Below, one piece after another: positions 1 through 11,473 of a stretch of 64,000 nucleotides of DNA. Below the pieces are notes generated by a model. It ran no database searches. It saw nothing but the letters and a program-made list of their open reading frames with translations, and was not told the origin of the DNA. The translations under genes were made by a program, and so were the position numbers. This DNA comes from Holacanthus passer. Taxonomy: Eukaryota > Chordata > Actinopteri > Pomacanthidae. Location of the stretch: positions 2,232,001-2,296,000 of the forward strand of contig JAFREQ010000079.1 of NCBI GenBank assembly GCA_025331565.1, given 5' to 3'. The first letter of the stretch is position 1. The number at the start of each line of letters is the position of its first letter.

Positions 1-660
1 CTGAGACTAAATACACTGCTGGCCAAAGAGTGAGTTAGCTTTGAGAGGGAATACAGCATTCATATTAAAGTGCTAGTGGTGAAACAATGTATGAATAATT
101 AATTGGTTAAACAACAGAAAATCAGTCAATTTTTGATTAGCTCAACAGACACTGTATTTTAGATCAATAATTAATTTCAAAAATCTGATGACGACAGACC
201 TGCTGATACAAATTGTAAATATGACAATATTTGAGAAAGATTCCATATGTTTGCTTATTTAAAATAATGTGATCAGGACTTGTGCTGAATTAGATATTTT
301 ACAGCTGAGATATCAACTTGTCGGTGCTCTCTAGTCAAAAAAAACAGAATAGAGATAGTGTAAAGAAATGACCTCAAACCTACTGTATCTTTGGCATGTC
401 TACAGTAATTTCCTGTTACTTATTGACAGATGTGCCAACATCAGAATACATGTCATGAGTTAATATCGGCAATCATATTTTTATAATCACTTAATCGGCT
501 ACTTGGGGTTTAGCACAAAAAAGAAAAAACATAGACATGTTATCACCTTATAAGATGATTTGGTGAACTTGTTAGCAAAGAGTTGCTTATTCACAAATCC
601 AACAGTTACTGAGCAACAGTAACATTTATTCAGAGTCATGTTTCTGGCCTCCTGATGAAT

Positions 661-1085
661 GTAAGTTCAACATTCACTGTCTTTAAGCTCTGCTGTTTGT
701 CTCCTCCAACTCCTGAGTGAAATATGTGGCTCTTTAGCAGCTAAACGCTCCACTATGTTCATCAGCTCGTCACCAAGCGTGTCTGTCTGTCATTTAGTGC
801 TGAGCATGTCGTTTACAGTGGATTTTTAGAGCTTTTCCGCTGATAACAGCTGCTTATTGCGAACAAAAACGATGCTATGAGAGCAATGAGGGTGAACCGA
901 AAACAGTAAAGTTGCAGCCACACAGCTTAATGAGCTGAAAATCACTACAAAGCTCTGCTAAACTGAGAGGAGCTGTGGATTCTGGGAATAATTCTCTATA
1001 GGTTAATCTCTATAAGTGACCCCTTTCACATTTTCATTTGATACGTTATTATTATAGAAATACTGATTATAGTCAATTTAAGGAC
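661..1085 (+). repeat. dispersed repeat, family F, copy 1
   Basis: It shares ordered blocks with 22088-22355: a GAGGGTGAACC-type block followed by AAAACAGTAAAGTTG (second copy GAGAGTGAAC, AAAATCAGAAAAGTTG), and further on CATTTGATA, then an AT-rich stretch and CTGATTATAG (second copy CATTTGATATA, TTGATTATAG). I recognise the sequence type from other teleost genomes but cannot give a class. No open frame, so non-autonomous. Confidence 0.65.
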
Positions 1086-4000
1086 ATTTATCAGGTAAGA
1101 CTCTTACTGGTTACAGATTCTGAGATGTGAGATTTCTCTGTCTCAAACGAAGATACATTTAATACCTTTCTCTGACGGCTGGACAGACAAATTAAGCAAT
1201 TAGGTCTGAAAAGTTATGATGGAATTTTTTATTATTTTTTCCATTATATAGACTAAACAATTAATCATAAAATCCTGGCTTTGGTTTGATGAAACTGACC
1301 AGGAGTGCTAAATCAAAGTCCCTCATTTAAATTTCATGCACGTCAAGGTTTAGTGTCTCAATGCCTCATGCTACAGCACATCATTATGCCACAGTACTAG
1401 TCAGGGCTCAATGCTGTATTCTCGTCAGTGAGTAATCTTAAATATGGAGAACACATCTACGGACCTCACTGCATGAGAACATCAATGTAAGACCACGTCA
1501 CTCATACGGAGGGGGAAGAAGGAGATGCAAAACTCAAACAAATCAGGCTCTATTCCTGCCCCTGAAGGAGTGCTGGGAGTCTGAACACATCCAGTAGGCT
1601 GCTGATAAAGGAAACAAAAATCTATTTCAATGATGAAGCGAAACCATCTTTTAGTGAGCCTAGAGCGGTTCCCTGTTTGTGTAAAGCTTAGCTGTGGCAT
1701 GGCTCACAAAATGTATGTTAACAATGAGGGAACAGAGATCAGGAGGCTGTGATAGGGAAATCAGAATTATGAGGTTGGATGTTGGTAACTGGCAGAAATA
1801 TGCAAAACACTACCAAGATTTACTACAACACAAATTAGAGATTGAAAAATAGCAGAGTGATGACATGATAAAAGTTCCGCCTAAATAAATACATGAAATT
1901 AAACAAGATAAAACTGTTGGTGAAAGTGTAAAAAGCACCTGACCGTTAAAAATGTCAGCCGAGTGAAACGAACCACTTATCACAACGCCAACGTACTAAT
2001 GATGTCATTTTTTAAGAATTCTCTTGTATGTAAATATTCCCTGAAAGCACAGCGACTCATCCCTAAGAATAATCACATTTCATTGACATAGCACTAAAAA
2101 AAAATAGGTAAGGAAAATGTGACATTTGATTTTGCTTTTCCTTTAAAATAGGGCTTCAAGATGAGGGCTAAAGTGATGCTTAGCTTTTATGGCCTGAACC
2201 AGGATCAATATTAACTGATGATTTTTTTTGCCCTTCATGCATCTCATCTCATTTCATAATCATATACCGTATACATTCACATTACAGGATTATTTATCAT
2301 GGAAACCAATAGCCCCAAATGTGATTATTTATGCAGCTGAGCTAGTATCTTTATTTACTGGATATAGGGATCGTCTTACAGCGGAGGTGATACACTACAC
2401 CTACTTAATTGGCTGAAAGCATTGTAGAAGGTTTGCAAATACACTGTTGCTATCTGTCAAAATGGTTAAATAAAGATCTCTTCAACTTTAAAGACTGAGT
2501 GCTAAAGAAGTCTCAGTTACTGAATCACAAAAATACAATTAAAGCTCCAGTTTAAAAAGGCACAGATTCGACAGTTATACTATTCATGCAACTTCCCACG
2601 GCTGATCACGTCAGGCCAAATTGGGTTGCGTCCACATTTGAGCCCTGCGTTCAGAATAAAATTTAGATTTCATAATCTTGCACAATATCTACAACAGCAG
2701 GGCGGGCACAAGGCAAGGACGTGTTGCTTTTACAGTGAACCAGCAGCAGAAGTGTGAATCGTGGTTGGCCGCGAAAGGGCCACTCTTTAAATTGGAAAAA
2801 AAACTTCTGTGCTTTCACTTTATTTTACAACATTTCAAAAAGGGGGAATTGATTTCTTTGGAGTGCAGCTAAAGCATGGCAAGGTGAAATGGATCCGAGT
2901 TAAATGCTCCTGTGTGTTAGAGGAAGTAAGAGCAGGACTATAAAGGAACCCTTATGGTACATTCGACAGGAGATGTTGTTGTAAATGATGCTAGTGTCTC
3001 CTGAATACAGCTACACTGACAGGCAGAAGCAGACAGAACTTGAATAATAGGAGTGTTTTCACTGCGTTTTTCCACGTAATCCATTTGAAGATGCATTCTG
3101 ATCACAGCATGAGCCAGGCTACCTTGTTTAGCAGAAACAAATCCAATCCAAACAAAATCTGATTTGTGCATCAAGTGACCTTCATGCAGTCGAGAATCAC
3201 AGGATGCACTGAAACGACTGGTAATATGAGATCAACACCATAATAAGCAAAGACTTAAGCTTGTTTTCTGTGTTGCTGAAAGACTGCACTTTCAAGGACG
3301 GGAGCCAGGTGACCATAAACACAATGCTCTTTTATTCCGCATCTAAAGTTTTTAAAAGACGCCAACATTCAGGAAACACTGCTTTATTCCCTTTTCCTTT
3401 TCTTCCTCTGCTGTCAACCTCGTTTCCTTTAAAGTTCAAGTGACATTTTCTTGTTTTTCAAATAACCTCTGCACTCCAAATTCCCTTTCCTGCAGCAACT
3501 AACATCCTGAAAATAAAGACAGGGAAAATGGATATTCTACTTGGCAGACAGATCAGAGGATTTAATGTTGTTGACTCTGCATTTCTTTTTTTTTTCTCCT
3601 TTTTTTGGAAACAGGGCACTTGGTTCACACAGGCTTGACTGCTTTTTTTAACTGATTATTGGGTTTGGCAAGATGTGAGTTTACAACTGTAACACTGACG
3701 GAGGACTCATTCACACATATTGAGCTCTTTTGAAATATCAAACCAAAACAAGAGCCGATAAACACATCATCAATAAAAGATCAATCACACGTGCCAGTGC
3801 AGTGGACCTCTGTATAGCTGGATATTGATTTATCCTCATGAGTCAGTGATGAGAAGGTTACACTTAATTAAACCACGCATGGATAAATACAAGATTGTTT
3901 TACTCCCTGTGCAATTTGAGCCTATCATCCTGACACATTAAGCCCTATATTTGCACAACTCAGACTGGATAACGACACAAGCCTGTGACACCACACTACA

Positions 4001-4826
4001 TGTGTTCACAGGCACAGAAAGAATAATTCAACAAGGCTTCAACACATACCCGTTCATGTTATAGTTTCTTCACAGCTCCAACCACAAGTGACTCACACAA
4101 CAGCTCCTACAGGGAAACATATTTCTTGTTTCTCTACCCAAACCTGTTCCTCCAGATCAGACACACAACACTGACGTCTTCTCTTATTCAACCTCATGCT
4201 GGCTTCATATCCTCCTTGATCTTTTCCACATTTATTATCACACACATTTTTCTACATTCTTGCCTGTCCTCAATGACGAAAACACATTTTGGTTAGATGT
4301 GAATTGTAAGATGTTTTTTTTGCACCTGTGTCAAAGGTGGCAATGACATTATGCTGTGCAGGCAAAAACCTCAATCATGACCTTTTTTTTTTTCTTTCTT
4401 TCAGATTATGATTTATAGAGTAAAAACAAAAAAGACAAGAGTCAGCAGTTTTCACCACAGCTGCCAATCATCACATCATTAAATACGACATATGGTTAAT
4501 CATTTCCGCTGTTAGTTAAATAGCTGCAATGCTATTAACACACCTCATCTTTGTTAACATACAACCAGAATAATAAAGTTAAATTAAAGTTAAGAGCTGA
4601 GCAACTTGATAAACAAGTGACTTTAGGTTGAATAGCAAACATGAACCAAATGCATTAAAATGAGGTTTCCCACACCCAAACACACCAAAGTTGTGAGTGC
4701 CTGAAATAACTTTAAAAACTGAGTGAAAGAGATGAAAAAAGAAAGGAAAGAGTGTTGTTGTCTGTCAAAGCAGATTAAAGCTTCCTTACATTTTCTGAAA
4801 AGCTGTTGCTGTGCTCAAGTGTCGTT

Positions 4827-4865
4827 AACTAGCTAACGTGCTGCTAGCTTGCTAGTTAGCTAGTT
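4827..4865. repeat. 11 bp perfect inverted repeat near the putative promoter
   Basis: AACTAGCTAAC (4827-4837) and GTTAGCTAGTT (4855-4865) pair across a 17 bp spacer that itself contains CTGCTAGC. GCTAAC/GTTAGC words are, from memory, frequent near teleost transcription starts. Confidence 0.6.
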
Positions 4866-4957
4866 CCGCTTTCCTGTCAACTACCCAACGCCGCTCAAAC
4901 TACTGTGTTGAGGGGAAAAAGGAGAGAGAGATGTTTATCTAGGGAGTCAATACTTAC

Positions 4958-5130
4958 AGTTAACCCTCCTTGTTTTCAAAAATGACCTCGTTACTCCTCC
5001 TTCTTTACGGTATGTGAACTTGGCTCCGGCGAACTTCTGGATTCCTTCAGTGGTTTTTCACCGTCTGGCTGTCCGAAGTGTGTCGGTTGGTGCCTTTAAG
5101 TGCTGTCGGGAATTTTGAGTTCCCGAAGCC
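4958..5130 (-). other. putative non-coding first exon of a neighbouring minus-strand gene
   Basis: On the minus strand a CpG-containing sequence ends in AACT followed by a perfect GTAAGT donor at 4957-4952. Upstream of it (5040-5160 in window coordinates) the composition is CpG-richer than the AT-rich flanks, as in a TATA-less vertebrate promoter. The sense frame is open over about 30 codons before the donor but lacks ATG, so an untranslated first exon is the simplest reading. A GCTAAC/GTTAGC-type inverted repeat lies just inside the following intron. The gene itself is not identified. No coding exon of it was recognised in 1-4957. Confidence 0.35.
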
Positions 5131-5165
5131 GAGCTCATATGAAACCGTTTTAAAACCCTAAAACA
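5060..5165 (-). promoter_or_regulatory. putative CpG-type promoter of the neighbouring gene
   Basis: Several CpGs cluster here (GCCGAG, TCGGAC, GTCGGT and similar) in a window whose surroundings are AT-rich. The cluster sits immediately upstream of the possible first exon ending at 4958. No TATA box is seen at the expected distance. The call is inference from composition and position only. Confidence 0.3.
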
Positions 5166-5373
5166 AATAGTCAGATTCTTGATTTAATAGTAGTAATAAA
5201 ACAATTGTGAAATACCCTGGATTATAAACTTTATTTGAGTAAAAGTAATAAAAATGTACATCAAATACTGGGTAGCTGGATGGTTGGTTTCAGAGTGTTA
5301 ATATAGCCTTTATATGGTTACAGTAAGTACAACAGGCTATTTCAAGAACTTCCCAGTTTGGGACAATTAAGTA

Positions 5374-5421
<48 letters not shown>
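5374..5421. repeat. (TATC)n microsatellite
   Basis: About twelve tandem TATC units without interruption, ending at CCATTTG. Confidence 0.95.
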
Positions 5422-6256
5422 CATTTGAGTAAATGGAAGATACTGGAATTATATTCATTATTGCATTTAGAGTAGGAGCCATGAAGCTGAGTAAAAATGT
5501 GATTTTATTGCTTTTTATGTGATTTTTATTGCTTTTTTAAATAGAATTCAAAATGAGTTTTGGCTTCCATAATCAGTTGGGAAAACATTTAATTCTGGCA
5601 CCATAATCCCGCTGCTGTATCTGAGCAGCTGCATTTAAAACTGTAATTCACAGATGACTGACGCTTGTGCGATGAGCTCTTGAACGCAGCACATGATGGT
5701 GCGCATGTCCTGTCATATGACTCCACAGAGGCGCTGCTCATTTTCCCCACATGAGTGCAGCATTTACCCTCCACCCAGACCTCCCCCCCCACCTCTCACA
5801 CCCCCCAACATCCGCCTCCTCATGTCAGTATTTTGCATGAAGACAGACTGTTGGATATTAGTGTTTCTGAGAGATGCTCTGAAATCTGAGCCTCTAGCAT
5901 TGAATCTGCTGTGTAATTCCCCAAGTTTTATGGTTTAAACCACAAAAGCCTGTTCAAGGTGACTGCAAAGACACCGGGCAGGGTGCCAGCCAACATATCA
6001 ACTGACAGTGTCTAAAAGGCAAGTGTGGTTTTTTTTTCCATCTCTAACTGCAGCTAAATGTTTTTCCCTATCAGGTCACCTACAGCAAAATACCTACAAG
6101 CTGTACAATTTGTGACGGCTCCAAATTTGTACCAGAGCTGCCCTCGCCGAACTGCCCACAGTGCCTGAATGGTGCCCTGCTCTCTCTGCCCATGTATCTT
6201 TTATAGAGTCTACATAGTATGCATTATTCAGCAATAACACACGGTCCATCTGGACT

Positions 6257-6258
<2 letters not shown>

Positions 6259-6295
<37 letters not shown>
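6259..6295. repeat. (TG)n microsatellite
   Basis: Uninterrupted TG tract of about 18 units. It produces a valine/cysteine run in the overlapping spurious frame. Confidence 0.95.
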
Positions 6296-6298
<3 letters not shown>

Positions 6299-7639
6299 CA
6301 TGGGTGCGTGGTCCTTAGTTAACTTTCCTGCTGTGCCATTTCACCATTTCACGCCACATCCAATAGTGCTTGAAGAGCTAAGAATTAGTATTTCCTCTGT
6401 AATTACAACTAAGGTATAATGTGAGTGTGTTTGACAGAGGATGTGTGTGTGGGGAAGGAAGGGGGGGGAGAGAGAGAGAATAGAAAGTAGTGAGAGAAAG
6501 AGATAGATTAAATGAATGTGTAATAGTGACTACAGATGGCACGTTCAGGATCAAGCTCTTTCATCATGCCGTTCCTCATTAATAGAGATGGGAGCGCTGC
6601 CCTAATTCCATAATTCCTAAATCATGCCAGTTAGTTGAATACGAGGAGACAAAAGTACAGGGGGGAGAGGAGAATGGATTAGCCAATATCCTAATATTGT
6701 GTCTGCGAGAGCACGAAATCAACAGAAGAAGCGATGAAGGGATGCAAAGATAGAGGAGAAGAAGGGAGAGAGGTTGCCATCTGTATTTCCTGGCTTTTCT
6801 TTTTGGTTGTTGCCAAAAGCAACATCATATAGGCCAAATTTATTCGCCAATTATTGTCCCACACGTACTTAAGCCAGCCAATGAAAATAGCTAATATAAT
6901 CAAGTGATTAATTAAATCTGGAAGAGAATATGCGGGGATATAACAGTGTGTGCATGTGTGTCAGTGACATGGCCCAGATCACTAGTTTCTCATGATTTCA
7001 AGGAGCACATCTGTTCATGTCTGGCTCCGTTCCAGTTGTATCACCCATCCATCTTCCCTCTCACAAGCTTTGAGACATGGGAAGGTCTCGAGGCCTTGCT
7101 TAATTTTACGTTAGGTTAATTCAGCACGATACCTGATACTTGTCAGGACAAAGAATTGGCTGACCAAGCGTGCATCTCAATATTCAGAGATAATTTCATT
7201 CCCTGGTCTCCTCTTCACTGGAAGCTACTGTTTGTCCGTTTGAATCGAGCTCTCGCACGAAGCAATTTGATGGAAACTAGAGACATCGATAGCCATTAGC
7301 CCCCTTTGCAAAGGAGGGCCAAACATGGTAAGCCAAGGTTCATCTATTATTCATGCACCTCAGTTTTCCCCAAAAACAACGTTTCTGATATTCTTTTTGC
7401 ATCACGCTGCCAAAAGAGACGAGTCAGTGGTTTCAAATAACGCTTTTAAAACAGGGCTGATAAATGTTTCAAGCTGGCACCGGCCCTTACAAGCCCCAAT
7501 GGGGGGAAAGTGTCTATTGTCTGTCTGTCTATTCATGTCCGGATCTGGAGAAAAACCCATTGAGCTCGAAGAGGAGAGGAAATATTTCATATTCACTTTT
7601 TAGACATTCAGCCTTTTGGCATCACAAGCATGTAACATT

Positions 7640-7735
7640 TCCATGTCTTGCTCACACCTGACTTACAATATGAATAGTGGTGGGGATCAAACCTGTGACC
7701 TTCAGGGCAGTCAGTAGACCACAGTGCTGGAAGAA
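7640..7735 (-). repeat. tRNA-like SINE fragment
   Basis: On the minus strand GGTTTGATCCC (7693-7683) resembles a polymerase III B box (GGTTCGANNCC). The flanking sequence reads like the tRNA-related head of a SINE, and no intact A box is clear. It abuts the transposon copy that starts near 7718. Confidence 0.4.
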
Positions 7736-8662
7736 GCATTCAGACCTTTTACAATGTCATGCATTCAAAATTCTACTTAAGTAAAACCCTTGACTGGCCG
7801 AAAATACTGATGCATCAATATGTAAGTAGCATTTTACTGTTGTAGCTGGTTGAGGTGGAGCAAGTTTTAACCACCTCATGTACAGTCCAGTGGTTCTCGA
7901 ACAAGGAGTTGGACCCCCTCGAAAGGGTCACAAGATAAAAAAAATAAAAGTTCTGCAACACAAATTCTTTGGACTTTTCAATATTTTTTGCTTTTTTAGG
8001 AAATATTTGTTGAAATATTTGTGAAGCTTAAAGGGGAAATCACTCCTCATAAGCCAAGTTTCTGTCCAAATGAAGCACAAATTTGAACCAAATTTTCACA
8101 AAATCAGCAAAAGGAAATATTAACGTGTGTTTCCATCCACTACTGCTCAGCACAGGAGTTTCATATAAACACCTGGTGATTCTAATTCTCCAGTCAGGTG
8201 CCATTAAACTACAGAAGAAGAAGAGGGGAGATGACATAATTACAAAAGCGCTCACACTTTATGACTTTAAACGATGGAAAGCTGTGATGTAAATATGACC
8301 ACAGATCTGATGTTTTTCTTTCATCACACTTTGTCGCATTTTCGTTTTATCTATACCTCAACTGTTCCACCTCAGCCAAACATAAAAGCATTTTTGTGAT
8401 ATTTTGATTTTTTTTCCCCTCGAAATTTCACCGTTTTCATGCAGATTTTTTCGATGTGAAAACTGGAAATGAAAACAGGTGGATAGAAAAACACTTGCAG
8501 ACAAATGTGACAAGGGGCTCTAACTAGACACTGTGTTTTTATAAGGCTGGAAACCACTGGCTAAATCTTGAGCAGTACATTTTTTAGTATAGTGTAGTAC
8601 AAGTCTAGCTCAAAATTGTACTTGAGTACAGTACTTTGCTACTTCAGTAGGCCACCCTGCTG
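7718..8662 (+). mobile_element. non-autonomous DNA element, family A copy 1, interrupted
   Basis: It starts with a GTGCTGGAAGAAGCATTCAG-type terminus, continues with ACTTAAGTAAAA and TTTTACTGTTGTAGCTGGTTG, and resumes after 8560 with AAAATTGTACTTGAGTACAG. This is the order of a very common teleost element (ends AGTGGTGGAAGAAGTA and TTTCCACCACT, from memory). A second transposon (7888-8559) sits inside it. Related copies lie at 50975-51514 and 59867-60760. There is no coding capacity. Confidence 0.75.
7888..8559. mobile_element. hAT-like MITE nested in family A copy 1
   Basis: Its ends are imperfect terminal inverted repeats: CAGTGGTTCTCGAACAAGG on the left, and CAGTGGTTTCCAGCCTTAT reading inward from the right. 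The CAGTGGTT terminus and the adjacent left-end motif with GGGTCACAAGATAA are typical of hAT-derived elements in vertebrates. An exact 8 bp target duplication is not preserved (flanks GTACAGTC and GCTAAATC share four positions), so it is old. No transposase frame. Confidence 0.65.
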
Positions 8663-10949
8663 GAACTCTGATGGAAACAAGAGAAGAAAGGCTATCAAGC
8701 TATTCAGTCTCCATGTTGTCAGCAGTTCAGATTAGCTGTCACATCGCTGAGGGAGAAACAGCTGAAGATTGGAGAGGGTGATTTCATCTGAATAATTTCA
8801 TGCTTTGACTGGCAGAGCTCACTGCTCACCGTCCCACGACTTTGACGTCAGAGGATGATAGACTGGGCAAAATGAAGACCCAGGTGCCATCTAATACATG
8901 AATAAAATCATCTGCCCTTTGGGGGGGGGGGACAATCAAATGAAAATTAATTCACATTTCCACTGAATAAATTCCACTCAGTTACTTGTTTTTTTTCGAG
9001 TAGACAAAAAGACAATCTTTATTTGTGTGTTTCTCTCCTTGCTCTGACTTCTGTGTTTACTTTTGACTCACTGACTTTAGTGACTGAGGTCAGCTTCCAC
9101 AAAAACACCACAAACAGAAAAGGAGACAAACTCATACATGACGCTCAGACCTGGAGGCATCCTACCACTACCGACCATGGATCACAAACCAGAGAAGAAC
9201 GATAGAAGGACAGCATCAGTGGAATAGAAGAAGAGAAAACACATTTTTTTTAATCTTCCACAGGCTATACCCCATCACTGCATCCCACACAGGAGTAATT
9301 AACAGTGATTTTAAATGCTACAAAAATAAGATGAAACGGGGAAGGAAGTGCTTCCCCTTGTTTGTGTTTTTTGTTGTGTGTGTGTGTGTGTGTCTTTGTA
9401 CATGTGTGTATGTGCATGCCATGTCTTTGTAAATGTCTAGATCTGCATGTGCTTTTCTACATATGTCTGCACTTATGTGTGTGTGTGTGTGTGTCTCTGT
9501 ACATGGGTCGTCATGTGTGTATGCATGTGTGTGTTCACAGTGCTTACTCATTATGTTCACTTCCCAACATTAAAGAAGTCTCAGTCCCATGATGCACACG
9601 CACTTTCTCTCCCTCCCTCCCCCTCCCCCCTCTGCTCCCTCTCTCTTTGTGCTGTTCCCTTTATAGTCATGTCCATGAATGCTCAGAGGAACGGTCCTGT
9701 TATCAAAGACTGTGTGTGTATGTGTGTGTATGAATGTGTGTGTGCATGCGCATGTGTGTTTTTGTGATGCTACCACACACACACCTCGCCTCATTTGCCA
9801 CAGTCTATGTGCTTCCCTTATTGGTTTAACCCTCAGACCCAGGACCAGCTTCAGTCAGTGTTTACGTCCATTGTGATCCGGCCTGGGCTCTGAGGGCTGA
9901 TTTCCAGTCAGTTTCACCCTGCGGGTCCATTTATCTCCCGGCCCGAGCTAATCCATCAACGACCGAAAGCCAGACAGGAGAAACCGTGTGAGGAGAGAGG
10001 TTGAGTTTTGCTTTTGATGTCTCAAAAAGTCTCAGGGAGAGCAAGAGAGCGGTAGCAGGGTGTTTCTGATTTTCCCCATGAAAAAATATATCATCATTAC
10101 AAACGAGATTGATCTGAAGGTTTCACAGTGGTCATGCAACTTGAGTGTCGCCTCCTTTTCTCACCTGTCCTCCTGTTCATCCTTACGTCACCCGCCTCCT
10201 GCCCGCACCCCCCCACCGCCATCCCTCCAAAAATCCCTGACCCATCCATCCTGCCAGTCCAAGAGAAGGTACTGTAAGTGACCACAGTCATAATAATACA
10301 GAAAGACAAAGAGGTGGGTGACCAGTGGTACATTCATACATGAGAAAGTCATGGTTCCAAAAGTCACCCGACCCAATCGACATTAGACAGTGCTGAAGAC
10401 ACCTGTGCTGGCCAGGCTGTGATAAATGCTTTGTTTAGAAACATGAATAAGACAAAACACATCCCACCTGAAAATATACACCTCACCAAACCCACCCAGA
10501 ACACCCCCCTACACACACCCCACCCTCCCACTGAAACAGGCTATGATTACACTTGTCATTATAATATCTGAGCTCCTCATAAAAAAAAAAAAAATCGATA
10601 TGATTTTTATATCACATTGCTGTGAATCTAGACTGGGTCTGAAAATATCAACACTTACAATATTACATTCCCCATATGGCCGTATTCATTTAAATCTGCA
10701 TTGTTTCCCCCTTTTTTTTTCTGCACAGGTCGGGTCACTTTTCTCCTCTCCGTCTCTATAGGTTTGCTCATTTTCTCATTGCACTTGGAATGGGTCCAGA
10801 TAGTATAGAATTTCAATTACAATGCAAGCTTGGCCACTTCCAATTCTTGGTTTGACGACGGGACGGCAATGTGAGAAAAATCCAATTTTTGTGCATCCAG
10901 GCCTATCGCTTAATGCATCCTGCCGTGATTGGATGATAGGAATTGCACT

Positions 10950-11348
10950 GGAACGACAAGTTTAATCATAGCCGCGGCTACATCTACCCCATCAGTGGCC
11001 AAGAGTCAATAGTCAAATCAAAAGGACCCCCTGATATGAGTGCAGAGACATTTCCCTTGTGTTTTTCAGCTGAGAGGTGCTGTTCCACCCAGAGTTCGGG
11101 GATCAGAGATGAAGGGCAGCTTCCCAGACAGCTCAAGACCCAACCCTCTCAGCCAGGCCTGGGAAGGGTGTCCATGGCTGGGCCATGAAAGGGGCTGGCA
11201 GTGGGGGTGGTTGGTGGTCGTACAGAGGTGGAGGTGGGAGAGGGGAGGACGGAGACAGAGGGCTTCCCTGAGGGGTGGTGGTTTTAGAGGGACAGCCAGC
11301 CCAGCCCAGCGGCCCTGGGTGGGAGCTCCAGGAGGAGAAGGAGAGGGG
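10950..11348 (-). other. efna2: efna2 3' UTR (putative extent)
   Basis: This is GC-rich sequence directly after the stop codon, running leftwards to the first plausible polyadenylation hexamer, ATTAAA at 10966-10961. There are no long open frames on the sense strand. The plus-strand open frames at 11040-11381 and 11275-11622 are antisense. The extent is uncertain: a canonical AATAAA also lies much further down at 9023-9018 and would give a 2.3 kb UTR. Confidence 0.45.
10961..10966 (-). terminator. candidate poly(A) signal ATTAAA for efna2
   Basis: The common variant hexamer ATTAAA reads on the minus strand about 385 nt after the efna2 stop. It is the first good hexamer downstream of the stop. 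No transcript evidence is available, so AATAAA at 9023-9018 remains an alternative. Confidence 0.35.
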
Positions 11349-11473
11349 TCACAGCCAGGAGAAGAGTCCCAGGAGCAGTGAGGCCAGAGCGGCTAACGGG
11401 GCCACGGACCCTGGCCTCCAGCTTGGACCTCCGTCAGTCAGGAAGGGCTCCGGAGAATCGTATCCCGACCCAT
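11349..11473 (-). CDS. efna2: efna2 exon 4 coding part: linker and GPI-anchor signal
   Basis: This is the terminal coding exon, 41 codons and TGA once the base carried over from exon 3 is added. It follows an acceptor reading TTGTTTCAG. The encoded tail begins DGSGYDSPEPFLTDGG, then has a short polar spacer (PSWRPGS), then an uninterrupted hydrophobic run of about 18 residues rich in Leu and Ala that ends at the stop. That is the expected layout of a GPI-attachment signal. The small residues around DGG are the likeliest omega site (inference). The SPEP motif aligns with APEP in the mammalian A2 tail as I recall it. The exon is GC-rich compared with its surroundings. The sequon present in the mammalian tail is not seen here. 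Confidence 0.92.

Larger units (their letters stand above)
1..4957 (-). other. gene-poor AT-rich region, probably intron of the left neighbour
   Basis: No coding exon was recognised. The open frames are short and unlike known proteins. The region is AT-rich with few CpGs and little microsatellite DNA. It contains one copy of a dispersed repeat at about 661-1085 and a T-rich stretch at 3586-3606. If 4958-5130 is a first exon, this is its intron. Otherwise it is intergenic. Confidence 0.5.
5165..10949. other. intergenic region left of efna2
   Basis: No gene is recognised. Contents are a TATC tetranucleotide repeat (5374-5421), a C-rich patch at 5780-5812, a (TG)n tract (6259-6295), non-repetitive sequence with TAAT motifs at 6520-7320, a nested pair of DNA transposons (7718-8662), TG-rich blocks at 9370-9540 and 9710-9765, and a C-rich segment near 10195-10235. 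A small cysteine-containing frame at 6075-6206 is discussed in the findings. Confidence 0.6.
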
